DNA of 64,000 nt from Burkholderiales bacterium. GTDB lineage: Bacteria > Pseudomonadota > Gammaproteobacteria > Burkholderiales > Burkholderiaceae_C. The position numbers and the translations under genes are program-made. This document shows, in pieces, positions 44,160-52,343 of the stretch. The stretch lies in contig JACRPO010000007.1 in the NCBI GenBank assembly GCA_016223165.1, positions 558,001 to 622,000 on the forward strand. The letters run 5' to 3'. How positions within the stretch are numbered: position 1 is the first letter of the stretch; each line of letters opens with the position of its first letter. The notes beneath the pieces are model-generated. The model did not search any database. It saw only the letters and a list, made by a program, of their open reading frames with translations, and was not told the DNA's origin.

Positions 44160-45401
44160 GTGACCGTGGCGACCCCTGCGGTCACCTTCGCCGACATCGA
44201 GGCCGCCGCGCTGCGCCTGCGCGGCCAGGTGCTCGACACGCCCTGCGTCGAGAGCCTGACGCTCGGGCAGATCGTCGGCGCGCGCATCTTCCTGAAGTTC
44301 GAGAACCTCCAGTTCACGGCGTCGTTCAAGGAGCGCGGGGCGCTGAACAAGCTCGCCAACCTGGTCGCCAGCCCGCCGCAGGGCCGGCCGGTGGAGGGCG
44401 CGATCAAGGGGGTGGTGGCCGCCTCGGCGGGCAACCACGCGCAGGGCGTGGCGCACCACGCGCAGCGCCTCGGCCTGCACGCCGTCATCGTGATGCCGCA
44501 GCACACGCCGATGGTGAAGATCGAGCGCACGAAGGGCTTCGGCGCCGAGGTGGTGCTCTTCGGCGACGGCTTCGATGCCGCGCGCGAGCACGCGATGGCC
44601 CTGGCCGCCGAGCGGGGCCTGACCTTCGTGCACCCGTTCGACGACCCGCTCGTCATCGCTGGGCAGGGCACGATCGCGCTCGAGATGCTGCGCGCGCAGC
44701 CCGACATCGACACGCTCGTCGTCGCGGTCGGCGGCGGCGGCCTCATCAGCGGCATCGCCACCGCGGTGCGCCACCTCAAGCCCTCGGTGCAGATCATCGG
44801 CGTGCAGACGGCGCGCTTCCCGGCCATGGTCAATGCCGTCAAGGGCACGCAGCATGCGCAGGGCACGAGCACCATCGCCGAGGGCATCGCGGTCGGGCAG
44901 CCGGGCGAGATCACCTGCGAGATCGTGAAGCGGCTCGTCGACGACCTCGTGCTCGTCGACGAAGGCGACATCGAGCAGGCGCTGGTGATGCTGCTCGAGA
45001 TCGAGAAGACGCTCGTCGAGGGCGCCGGCGCCGCCGGCCTGGCGGCGCTGCTCAAGGAGCCGGCGCGTTATGCCGGGCGCAAGGTCGGCCTGGTACTCAG
45101 TGGCGGCAACATCGACCCCATGCTGCTCGCCGCCATCATCGAGCGCGGCATGGTGCGCGCCGGGCGGCTGGTGCGCATCCGCGTCGGCGCGCGCGACACG
45201 CCCGGCGTGCTGGCGCGCATCACGGCCATCGTCGCCGAGGTCGGCGCCAACATCGACGAGGTGCACCACCAGCGCGCCTTCTCGACGCTCTCGGCGCAGA
45301 ACGTCGAGGTCGAGCTCGTGCTGCAGACGCGCAACCGCGAGCATGTCAGCGCCGTCGTCGCGGCGCTCAAGGCGCAGGGCTTCGAGGCCGGCGTGTATTG
45401 A
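44160..45401 (+). CDS. ilvA: Threonine ammonia-lyase
   Basis: PLP-dependent enzyme (413 aa) deaminating L-threonine to 2-oxobutyrate. PLP lysine is K57 in TASFKERGA, the SAGNHAQG loop and VGGGGLISG phosphate-binding loop are present, and a C-terminal ACT domain (about 330-410) is visible with RIRVGARDTPGVLARI. A single ACT domain and this length match the tdcB/short ilvA class rather than the two-ACT long IlvA. The start is GTG 44160, 13 bp after tldD. Role in isoleucine biosynthesis versus threonine catabolism is undecided. Confidence 0.92.
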   Translation: MTVATPAVTFADIEAAALRLRGQVLDTPCVESLTLGQIVGARIFLKFENLQFTASFKERGALNKLANLVASPPQGRPVEGAIKGVVAASAGNHAQGVAHHAQRLGLHAVIVMPQHTPMVKIERTKGFGAEVVLFGDGFDAAREHAMALAAERGLTFVHPFDDPLVIAGQGTIALEMLRAQPDIDTLVVAVGGGGLISGIATAVRHLKPSVQIIGVQTARFPAMVNAVKGTQHAQGTSTIAEGIAVGQPGEITCEIVKRLVDDLVLVDEGDIEQALVMLLEIEKTLVEGAGAAGLAALLKEPARYAGRKVGLVLSGGNIDPMLLAAIIERGMVRAGRLVRIRVGARDTPGVLARITAIVAEVGANIDEVHHQRAFSTLSAQNVEVELVLQTRNREHVSAVVAALKAQGFEAGVY

Positions 45402-45404
45402 CGC

Positions 45405-47174
45405 TCAGCGCAGCGCCACGGTGCGCCGGCGCCATGACGCGTCGCTCCACTGGCCGAAGGCGACGAGCTGGGTCGGCGTGCTCGCCTGCTTCACCGGGTC
45501 GAGCGTGTCGAGCGCCAGCACCTCGAAGCGGCGGTGGAAACGGCCCTCGGTGCGCGCCTCTCGTGCGATGAGCAGGCGCGGCTGCGCACCGGGCACCCAG
45601 CCGGCGAACTCGACATAGCCGAGGCCCGGCGCCGCCGCCGCGGGCGGCAGCACGTCGATGCGCCAGCCCGGCCTTTCGCCGGCCTTGTCGCCAACCTTGT
45701 CGCCGACTTTCTCCGCCCCTTCGGCGCGGAAGACCCACAGCTCCGTCCAGCCTTCGAGCGGCTGCACGGCCAGGGCCATCGCATCGCCGGCCGGGCGCAC
45801 CGCGGCAGAGCGCGTCCACACGGTGCCGAAGGTGCAGCGCTCGGCCAGCAGGTGCGGGCCGGCCTCTTGCTCGGGCGTGCGACCGGGCGTGCCCCGTCCA
45901 GCACCCGCGGGCGCCGCATGGCGTTCGGCGGCGAGCAGGCCGACGCAGGTCTGCCCCGGTTCAGCCCCGGCGCGCACGACCAGGCGCAGGCCATGCGCGC
46001 CGGCCTCCACCATCCCGGCCCCGGCAGCACCCGTCGCTCCCGCCATCGCCTGCGGCATGGCGGCCCAGCGCACCGCACCGACGCGGATGGCCGCCTCGGC
46101 ATATTCGAGCTGGTCCTCGTCGGTGAACTCGTTCTTGTTGACCGTGGCCAGTTCGGCCAGCGCCCGCTCGGCCGCCGGTTGCGACGCGCGCCCGAGGCGC
46201 GAGAACTGGTGCGCGCGTGCCGCCCACAAGCCGGCACGGCGCAGATGCAGCCGGTTCTTCATCAGCGCCGGCAGTTCGTTGTAGCCGCGCGGCCAGGGCA
46301 GGTCGAGCAGGTCGGCGCGCCAGGCGTCGAAGGCGACGCGCGCCGTCGGCGTGAGCATCGGGTCGACGCAGTCGTGGCGCGTCAGCGCCAGCATCGCGCG
46401 CGCCTGCTGGCCGGCATCGGGCCGGAGTGCCAGCGCGCGGCGGAAGGCATCGCCTTCGTAGCACAGATGCAGCCGACCCTCGCGCTCGAGCGTCACGAAG
46501 CGCACGCCGTAGGCGCCGACGCCCTCGATCTGCGCCGCCACGGCTTCGCCGGCGCGCGCGCTGGAGGCGCGCCGCGCCAGGCGTTCGGCCATCGTGCCGA
46601 GGGCATCGAACGGTTCGGCGTCGATGCGCTCGGCGCCCGCCGAGCGCAGGTAGGCAGCGACGTAGGCGATGCCCAGGGCCTCCTGCCCCGGCGTGTGGCG
46701 CAGGAAGCGCAGCACGGCGAGCAGCCCGTCGGCCTCGCCCGGCTGCAGCGAGACGCGCCGCAGCGCCTCGGCGCGCACGAAGCCGGCGCGCTCGCGCCGG
46801 TGGTCGTAGACCTGCAGATGGTCCAGGCGCTGGCCGCGTACCTCGAGCAGGTCACCCTGCGTCAGCTCGGCCTGCACGGCGCCGCCTTCGCGCGGGGCGG
46901 CGCGCAGCGGCGTGCGATCGGTGGCCACGAGGGCGTGCCCGAGGGCTGCGGGCGCAGGCGGCACCGGCATCGCCGCGGCGTTCGCGGCATTCGCGGCGCT
47001 CGCTGCGCTGCGCCCCGATTCCTGCGCCAGGGCCGGTGCCGAGGTCAGCGCGAGCACGACGGCGGCAACGATGGCACCGAGCGCGGTCGCGACATAGGCC
47101 GTGCACTTGCCGCCGCGCAGGGAAACGGTGGCGCAGGCGCGCACGGAGGAACGGATGGAGCAGGCCGGGCTCAT
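45405..47174 (-). CDS. Secreted protein with N-terminal SH3-like domain
   Basis: Exported protein of about 589 aa, function unknown. A signal-like hydrophobic helix (about 28-50, ending ALAQ) is followed by an Ala-rich stretch, then a bacterial SH3-like segment (ATDRTPLRAAPREGGAVQAELTQGDLLEVRG...YDHRRERAGFV, about 80-140). The remainder is helical and then beta-rich, without recognised motifs, containing several Cys residues. ATG 47174 overlaps the SPFH gene stop in TGATG (GTG 47177 also possible), so translation is likely coupled to the SPFH gene. A three-fold VGDK-like unit is seen near residue 500. It converges with ilvA, leaving 3 bp. Confidence 0.75.
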   Translation of the reverse strand: MSPACSIRSSVRACATVSLRGGKCTAYVATALGAIVAAVVLALTSAPALAQESGRSAASAANAANAAAMPVPPAPAALGHALVATDRTPLRAAPREGGAVQAELTQGDLLEVRGQRLDHLQVYDHRRERAGFVRAEALRRVSLQPGEADGLLAVLRFLRHTPGQEALGIAYVAAYLRSAGAERIDAEPFDALGTMAERLARRASSARAGEAVAAQIEGVGAYGVRFVTLEREGRLHLCYEGDAFRRALALRPDAGQQARAMLALTRHDCVDPMLTPTARVAFDAWRADLLDLPWPRGYNELPALMKNRLHLRRAGLWAARAHQFSRLGRASQPAAERALAELATVNKNEFTDEDQLEYAEAAIRVGAVRWAAMPQAMAGATGAAGAGMVEAGAHGLRLVVRAGAEPGQTCVGLLAAERHAAPAGAGRGTPGRTPEQEAGPHLLAERCTFGTVWTRSAAVRPAGDAMALAVQPLEGWTELWVFRAEGAEKVGDKVGDKAGERPGWRIDVLPPAAAAPGLGYVEFAGWVPGAQPRLLIAREARTEGRFHRRFEVLALDTLDPVKQASTPTQLVAFGQWSDASWRRRTVALR

Positions 47175-48442
47175 CACTCGTCCTCCAGCTTGGCGCGCGC
47201 GGCAGCCGTGCCGTCCGCCGCGCCGGTGGCAGCGGCGGCCGCACCGCCGAGCAGGCTGGCGGCGACGAAGCCGCCGCTCATCGAAGGCGGCGCGATGATC
47301 ACCTGGATCTTGTCCGAGAGCTTGTCGGCCATCGTCTTCTGGATCAGCAGCGGATGGCGGTGCAGCAGCTCGCCGTCGCGCGCCATCTGCGCGCTCGCGA
47401 CGCGGCCGATGCGTTCGAGCCGCTCCGCTTCGGCCTCGGCCAGCTTGCGACGGCTGTCGGCTTCGCCGGCGGCCTCGATGCGGCGCGCCTGCGCCGCACC
47501 CTCGGCGGCACGGATGCGCGCCACCTTCTCGGCCTCGGCCTCGAGCTGGCGCTGCTGGATCTGCTGCGTCTTGAATGGCAGCACATGGCGCATCGCCTCT
47601 TCCTGTGCGCGCGCGGCGATGATCTGCTCCTGCGCCGCCGCCGCGGCCTGCGTCAGCCGGCGCGCCTTGTCGGCCTCGGCGACGAGCTCGGTCTCGCGCA
47701 CGCGCTTCTCGCGCAGCTCGAGCGTGTAGCGCATCTTCTCGGTCGCCAGCTCCTCGGCGAGCAGCTGGTCCAGGCCGGCGCGGTACTCGTTCGGCAGGTT
47801 CACCGGGCCGAGCATGAGCCCGCGCAGCAGCACGCCGTCGGCGGCGAGCCGCGTCTTCAGTTCCGCCTCGATGGCCTTCTGGATCTCGGCGCGCTTGGCC
47901 GAGAAGATCTCGCGCACCGTGTGGCGCGCGAACACCTCGTGCGCCACGGCCTGCACGGCAGGCTTGACGATCTCGCCGTCGATGTCGGCGGGCAGCGTGC
48001 GCGCGATGCGGGCGATCTGCGTCGGGTCAAGGGCCCAGCGCACCGCCAGCTCGACGCCGATCGACAGGCCCTCGACGCTCTGGAACGGCGCCTCGCCACC
48101 GGCCTGGCGGCTGCCCTCGGGGCGGTAGAGGCGCTCGCGCAGCGTGTACTCGCGCAACGTGTGCATGAGGGGCAGCGCGAGGATCGGGCCGGCGCCGAAG
48201 ACCTCGCTCTGGCCGCTGAACTGGTTGACGCGCACGGCCACCGCGCCGTCTTCGACGCGATGCAGCGGCGGCCAGGCGACGAGCGCGGCCGCGCCCGCCG
48301 TCGCCACGCCGAACGTGGCGAGACCGCGGCGGCGTGCGCCGACGGCGGCGGCGGTGTCACGCCAGCCTGCGCGGGCGGCGGCGGCACGGCGGAAGAACTC
48401 GCGCGCAGCTTCAGCCAGCTGCGCAACTCGACCCTTGATCAT
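47174..48442 (-). CDS. SPFH/Band 7 domain membrane protein (prohibitin-like)
   Basis: Membrane-anchored SPFH protein of 422 aa. One transmembrane helix (about 40-58) is followed by a Band 7 domain (AVRVNQFSGQSEVFGAGPILALP... to REIFSAKRAEIQKAIEAELK), a long Ala/Glu/Arg coiled coil typical of SPFH oligomers, and a Gly/Ala-rich tail. Such proteins scaffold membrane microdomains and often control FtsH-type proteases. ATG 48442 has GAGGG upstream. It is coupled to the SH3-like secreted protein and may assist its envelope function, which is inference. Confidence 0.85.
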   Translation of the reverse strand: MIKGRVAQLAEAAREFFRRAAAARAGWRDTAAAVGARRRGLATFGVATAGAAALVAWPPLHRVEDGAVAVRVNQFSGQSEVFGAGPILALPLMHTLREYTLRERLYRPEGSRQAGGEAPFQSVEGLSIGVELAVRWALDPTQIARIARTLPADIDGEIVKPAVQAVAHEVFARHTVREIFSAKRAEIQKAIEAELKTRLAADGVLLRGLMLGPVNLPNEYRAGLDQLLAEELATEKMRYTLELREKRVRETELVAEADKARRLTQAAAAAQEQIIAARAQEEAMRHVLPFKTQQIQQRQLEAEAEKVARIRAAEGAAQARRIEAAGEADSRRKLAEAEAERLERIGRVASAQMARDGELLHRHPLLIQKTMADKLSDKIQVIIAPPSMSGGFVAASLLGGAAAAATGAADGTAAARAKLEDE

Positions 48443-48604
48443 GGTGGACCCTCGTGTGCCTGTACGGCGTTGTTGGGTGTTGGTATGGGGCCCATTCTTC
48501 GAAGACGAGGCGGAGGCCGAAAGCGCGCCGCCGCCCCTCTTGCTTCCGGCCGCGGAAGAAACCTTCACACGCGCCGGGCAGGGCACTTGCCACGGGCCGA
48601 CACA

Positions 48605-49351
48605 ATGGGGCGCATGGTCCAGCCCGCGCCGGCGACTCCGCCAACACCGCCGACACCGCAGCGCGTCGCCGTCATCGAGGACGACGCGCCCACCAGCAAC
48701 CAGCTCAAGGGCTGGATCCTCGCCGCGCGCCCGACGCTCGCCGTCGACCAGTGCTTCACGCGCGACGAGGCCGAGGCGGCGCTCGAACGGCAGCGCTACG
48801 ACGCCGTCGTGCTCGACATCGAGCTCGGGCGCGAGCGCCACGCCGGCGTGGCGATCATCAACGCCATCAACAAGCGCCACCCGGGCACGCCGGTGCTGGT
48901 GGTGTCGGCGATGCCGGCGGCGCTGTACCGCAGCATCATGAAGGCGCTCGACGCCTGGGACTACCTGCAGAAGACCACCTTCGACGAAGGCGAGTTCACC
49001 GAGACGCTGCTCGAGATCCTGCGCGCCGGCCCGGCGCGCGCCGACAAGGCACCGCGCGGCGCCGGCGGCACCGAGGAGCTGCTGCTCGACCCGCTGCGCC
49101 AGGCGGCGGCGCTGTACCGCGGCCAACGTGTCAACCTGCCGCTCACCGCCCAGCGCATCCTCGCCGTGCTCAACGGCAAGCGCGGCGAGGTCGTCTCGTA
49201 CGAGGAGCTCTACGCCGCCATCAAGAGCGGGCGCAACCGCGACAATGTGCGCAAGCATGTCAGCACCATCCGCGAGGCGCTGCGCGAGATCGAGCCCGGC
49301 TTCGACGCGATCGAGAACGTGCCGATGCGCGGCTTTCGGTGGCGGCCATGA
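48605..49351 (+). CDS. OmpR-like response regulator
   Basis: Two-component response regulator of 248 aa. The receiver domain runs from RVAVIEDDAPTSNQLKGW, with phospho-acceptor Asp71 in DAVVLDIEL and the Thr/Ser-Lys tail residues (VVSAMPAAL, LQKTTF). An unusual Pro-rich stretch precedes it. The C-terminal domain resembles an OmpR winged helix (NLPLTAQRILAVLNGKRGEVVSYEELYAAI...HVSTIREALREIEPG...GFRWRP), so it should bind DNA. ATG 48605 or 48614 may be the start. It is followed by its probable partner histidine kinase after a repeat-filled 117-bp gap. Confidence 0.9.
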   Translation: MGRMVQPAPATPPTPPTPQRVAVIEDDAPTSNQLKGWILAARPTLAVDQCFTRDEAEAALERQRYDAVVLDIELGRERHAGVAIINAINKRHPGTPVLVVSAMPAALYRSIMKALDAWDYLQKTTFDEGEFTETLLEILRAGPARADKAPRGAGGTEELLLDPLRQAAALYRGQRVNLPLTAQRILAVLNGKRGEVVSYEELYAAIKSGRNRDNVRKHVSTIREALREIEPGFDAIENVPMRGFRWRP

Positions 49352-49425
49352 GCGGCCATGAACGGCCATGAACGGCCATGGCGTGGCCATGAGCGGCGAA
49401 CATCAGCGGCCATGGCGCGGCCATG
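49344..49425. repeat. Seven GGCCATG copies between response regulator and kinase genes
   Basis: GGCCATG occurs at 49344, 49354, 49364, 49374 and 49384 (10-bp period) and again at 49408 and 49419. The first copies run across the response regulator stop codon. They place many ATG triplets ahead of the kinase ATG at 49469. Confidence 0.9.
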
Positions 49426-49468
49426 ACGCAGACGTGGCCGCCGGCATGAACGCAGGCATGACGGGTCC

Positions 49469-52090
49469 ATGACGCCCGCGCACAGCGACCCCGGGTCGCC
49501 CGCACGCGTCGAGCCGCATTGGGACATCGCCGGCGCCCCGGCGAAGGCCGACCCACGGCGGCCGCCGGAGCTCGTCGTGCCCCGGCGCCTGCGCCTGCTC
49601 TTTCGCGGCGCCTTCCTGCTGCTGCTGGCCGCGACGCTGGCGCTGGCGCTGGACGTGCTGTACGACGAGAAGCAGCGCAGCCACCGCGCCTATGCGGTGG
49701 GCTTGCGCAAGAGCGAGGCGCAGATCGTGGCGCGCCTGCGCCATCCGACCGGCCAGCTGATGCTGCTCAACGCGGCGGTGGCCGACCTGCCGGCGACGCC
49801 GCTCGTGCCGCTCGTGCTGCCCTTCGGCGCCATCGACTTCGACGACCGTGCCAAGGCGCAGCAGGCGGTGGAGCTGGCCGGCTGCGGCGTCGTCTACGGC
49901 GACGGCGCGAGCGTGTGCGCCGGCATCGGCAGCAACCCGTACGCCGGCGCCTTCGTCTATGTCGTGGGCCAGATCCCGACGCCGGCGCTCGTGCCGCATC
50001 GCGCCGGACAGCTGGACCTCAGCCTCGCGCACCGCGCCTGGGTCGAGGTGCGGCTGGCGAGCGGCGAGAGCTGGCGCTGGATCGCGCCGTACCAGGCGCA
50101 GCAGGCACAAGGCGACGCGGTCGCGCCGGCGGCGGCGGCGCAGCGCGGGCGCCTTGTCGCCTTCGATGCCGATGCCGAGTTGAGCGGCGATTCGCGCCCG
50201 CAGCGCGAGGTGCGCGGGTGGATGTGGCAGGAGGGCGCCTGCATGGAGGCGAAGGCGCGTCCGGGCGCGGCGCCGGCGCCATCGGCTGGGGCGGCGGCTG
50301 CGGCCGCTTCGGCGCTGCCGGCGGCATCGCCGGCGTCCGTGCCAGCCACCCCTGCCGTGCCGTCCACAGCTTCGGCGCCGCCAGCCACGCCCCTCACTTC
50401 GGCCACCTCAGCCACGTCAGCCACGCCAGCTGCCGCGCCTTCGCCGGTGTCCTCGCCATCCGCTGCGGCGCCACCGGGCTCCGGGCCGAGCGTGCCCGCC
50501 GCGGCGACAGCCGCTGCCGCGGCGTCGGCTGCGCCGGCGAGCGGCACGGCGACGGCGACGGCGACACCCGCCGGCGGCGAGCCCTCCGTGGCCGTCGACT
50601 GCCCTCGGCGCACCTTGCTGTCGTTGCGCGTGCCCGTGCAGCCGTGGCGCGAGGCGCTGGACGCCCGCGGCCCTTCCGCCTGGCCGCCGCCACAGCTGGC
50701 GAGCACGCAGGTGCGGCTGCAGCTGCTCGGCCCCGGCGAGGGCAACGTGCTCTTCGACAGCGACAACCCCGGGCGCAGCGGCACCGCGGCGGCGAGCGCG
50801 CCATTCGCGCTGGCGGAGTTCCGCCGCCTGCTGCTGCCCGGCGAGACGCTGCGCGTGCAGCGCGAAGGCAGCGAAGGCGTGATCCTCGAGACGCACGGCG
50901 CCGACCTCGACCGCGCCGCGGACGACGAGCTGCCGCTCGCCTGGATCGACGCCCTCATCCGCTGGTTGCCCGTGGCGGGCTACGACGCGCCGATCGAGCA
51001 GCGCTCGACCATCGCCACGCGCCTGGGCAACTACCGGCTGACGCTGCTCGGCGACCTGCGCAGCGTCAACCGCCAGCTGGCGGCCGTGGCCACGCGCCTG
51101 GCCGGCTACGTGGGCGCGATGCTCGGCGCCGTGGTGGGGGTGTGGCTGCTGCTCGAGGCGGTGGTGATGCGGCGCATCGCGCTGCTGACGCGCCGCGCCG
51201 CGGCGGTGTCCGACGGCATGCGCGCTTCGGCGCTGTCGGCGCTCTCGGCCGCCGCCGGCGGCAGTCCGCAGCGGCTGGACCTCAGGCTCGACGTCGGCGA
51301 TCTCACCGGCGGCGACGAGCTCGGCGTGCTCGCCAGGGGCCTGCAGGACCTGCTGGCGCGCGTCAACGCCGATGTCGAGCGCGAGCGCATCCGCGCACGC
51401 CAGGAACGCGACCAGTGGCACGCCGTCGGGCACGAGATCGTCTCGCCGCTGCAAAGCCTGATGGCCCTGCACGGCGATGCCGCCGACCCGGCGGCGCGCT
51501 ACCTGCACCGCATGCAGCAGGCCGTGCGCGTGCTCTACGGCCAGGCCTCGCCGAGCGAGGCCTTCGAGTCGACGCAGCTGACGCTGGCGCCGCTGGACCT
51601 CGACGCCTTCGCCGCGATGGTGGCAGGCAATGCACACCACATCGGCATCGTCGACGTCGTCTACCAGGGTCCCGGCGCGCCCGCCTGGGTGGCGGCCGAC
51701 GAGCACTCGCTCGAGGACGTGCTGACGCATGTCCTGCGCAATGCCGAGCGGCACCGCACGCCGGGCACGCCGATCACCTTGTCGCTGAACGGCGGTGAGA
51801 GTGAATGGCGGTTGAGCGTGCACAACCGGGGCCCGGCCATCGAGGAGGCGTGGCTGGAGCGCATCTTCGAGTACGGTGTGTCGGCGGCAGCGGGCGCAGC
51901 GGGCGCAGCGGGTGGGGTGGCGGCCAACGGCGCGGCCGGCGAGGAGGCCGTCGGCACGCGACGCGGCCAGGGACTCTTCGTGGCGCGCACCTACATGGCC
52001 AAGATGGGCGGCACCATCGACGCGCGCAACGAGGCCGACGGCGTTCGCTTCGTCCTCTCGCTCGTGCGCCTGCCGCCCCCGGCCACCTGA
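49469..52090 (+). CDS. Membrane sensor histidine kinase with long Ala/Pro/Ser/Thr linker
   Basis: Inner-membrane sensor kinase of 873 aa, probable partner of the upstream response regulator. One TM helix lies at about 42-62, a periplasmic domain follows with an extraordinary low-complexity Ala/Pro/Ser/Thr region (about 265-375), then a second TM (about 545-565), HAMP-like segment, dimerisation helix with phospho-His655 in VGHEIVSPLQSL, and a HATPase domain with N box (NAERHR), a degenerate G1 region, and RRGQGLFVARTYMAKMGG. The C-terminal HATPase includes a Gly/Ala insertion (SAAAGAAGAAGG). The ligand is unknown. The gene ends 78 bp before the aroG leader. Confidence 0.88.
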   Translation: MTPAHSDPGSPARVEPHWDIAGAPAKADPRRPPELVVPRRLRLLFRGAFLLLLAATLALALDVLYDEKQRSHRAYAVGLRKSEAQIVARLRHPTGQLMLLNAAVADLPATPLVPLVLPFGAIDFDDRAKAQQAVELAGCGVVYGDGASVCAGIGSNPYAGAFVYVVGQIPTPALVPHRAGQLDLSLAHRAWVEVRLASGESWRWIAPYQAQQAQGDAVAPAAAAQRGRLVAFDADAELSGDSRPQREVRGWMWQEGACMEAKARPGAAPAPSAGAAAAAASALPAASPASVPATPAVPSTASAPPATPLTSATSATSATPAAAPSPVSSPSAAAPPGSGPSVPAAATAAAAASAAPASGTATATATPAGGEPSVAVDCPRRTLLSLRVPVQPWREALDARGPSAWPPPQLASTQVRLQLLGPGEGNVLFDSDNPGRSGTAAASAPFALAEFRRLLLPGETLRVQREGSEGVILETHGADLDRAADDELPLAWIDALIRWLPVAGYDAPIEQRSTIATRLGNYRLTLLGDLRSVNRQLAAVATRLAGYVGAMLGAVVGVWLLLEAVVMRRIALLTRRAAAVSDGMRASALSALSAAAGGSPQRLDLRLDVGDLTGGDELGVLARGLQDLLARVNADVERERIRARQERDQWHAVGHEIVSPLQSLMALHGDAADPAARYLHRMQQAVRVLYGQASPSEAFESTQLTLAPLDLDAFAAMVAGNAHHIGIVDVVYQGPGAPAWVAADEHSLEDVLTHVLRNAERHRTPGTPITLSLNGGESEWRLSVHNRGPAIEEAWLERIFEYGVSAAAGAAGAAGGVAANGAAGEEAVGTRRGQGLFVARTYMAKMGGTIDARNEADGVRFVLSLVRLPPPAT

Positions 52091-52130
52091 CGGGCGCACG
52101 ACGGGCGCATGGCGGCGCGCCACGCGGCTC

Positions 52131-52161
52131 TTGCGGCAAGCGGCGCCGCCCGTGCTACATT
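52131..52161 (+). promoter_or_regulatory. Predicted promoter of the aroG leader
   Basis: TTGCGG (52131-52136) as -35 and TACATT (52156-52161) as -10, the latter preceded by TGC (52153-52155) giving an extended -10. Spacing is 19 bp. The predicted start falls at about 52168, right at the leader-peptide ATG, so the leader mRNA could be nearly leaderless. Confidence 0.5.
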
Positions 52162-52168
52162 CGCGGCC

Positions 52169-52252
52169 ATGCGCTTCGCCGCCTCGTTCTACTTTGCGTA
52201 CTTTTGGTTCTCGCCCCTTACGGCGGCTGGAGAGGCACAAGCGTCCAAGTAA
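52169..52252 (+). CDS. Aromatic leader peptide upstream of aroG (attenuator)
   Basis: Open frame of 27 codons, too short for most gene callers. Codons 7-14 encode FYFAYFWF: seven aromatic residues in eight, covering Phe, Tyr and Trp. This is the hallmark of an amino acid biosynthesis leader peptide whose ribosome stalls when charged aromatic tRNA is scarce. It is followed by mutually exclusive antiterminator and terminator stems ahead of the DAHP synthase gene. No Shine-Dalgarno precedes the ATG, in keeping with the promoter position. Confidence 0.85.
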   Translation: MRFAASFYFAYFWFSPLTAAGEAQASK

Positions 52253-52281
52253 CGAACGCAGCGCACCCAGAAGAACCGCCG
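52221..52281 (+). promoter_or_regulatory. Antiterminator pairing of the aroG leader
   Basis: CGGCGGCTGG (52221-52230) can pair over ten bases with CCAG (52267-52270) plus CCGCCG (52276-52281), with a 5-nt bulge. This uses the 5' arm of the terminator stem, so the two structures exclude each other. A ribosome stalled on the aromatic codons (52187-52210) leaves 52221 free. Confidence 0.7.
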
Positions 52282-52300
52282 GCAACCCCGGCGGTTTTTT
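52274..52300 (+). terminator. Attenuator terminator before aroG
   Basis: AACCGCCGG (52274-52282) and CCGGCGGTT (52288-52296) form a 9-bp stem with a 5-nt loop, followed by TTTTTT (52295-52300). It is a classical Rho-independent terminator located between the leader peptide and aroG. Confidence 0.9.
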
Positions 52301-52343
52301 CTTGCCCGCGCGCCACACGACCCATCCACCACGAGCAACCGCC

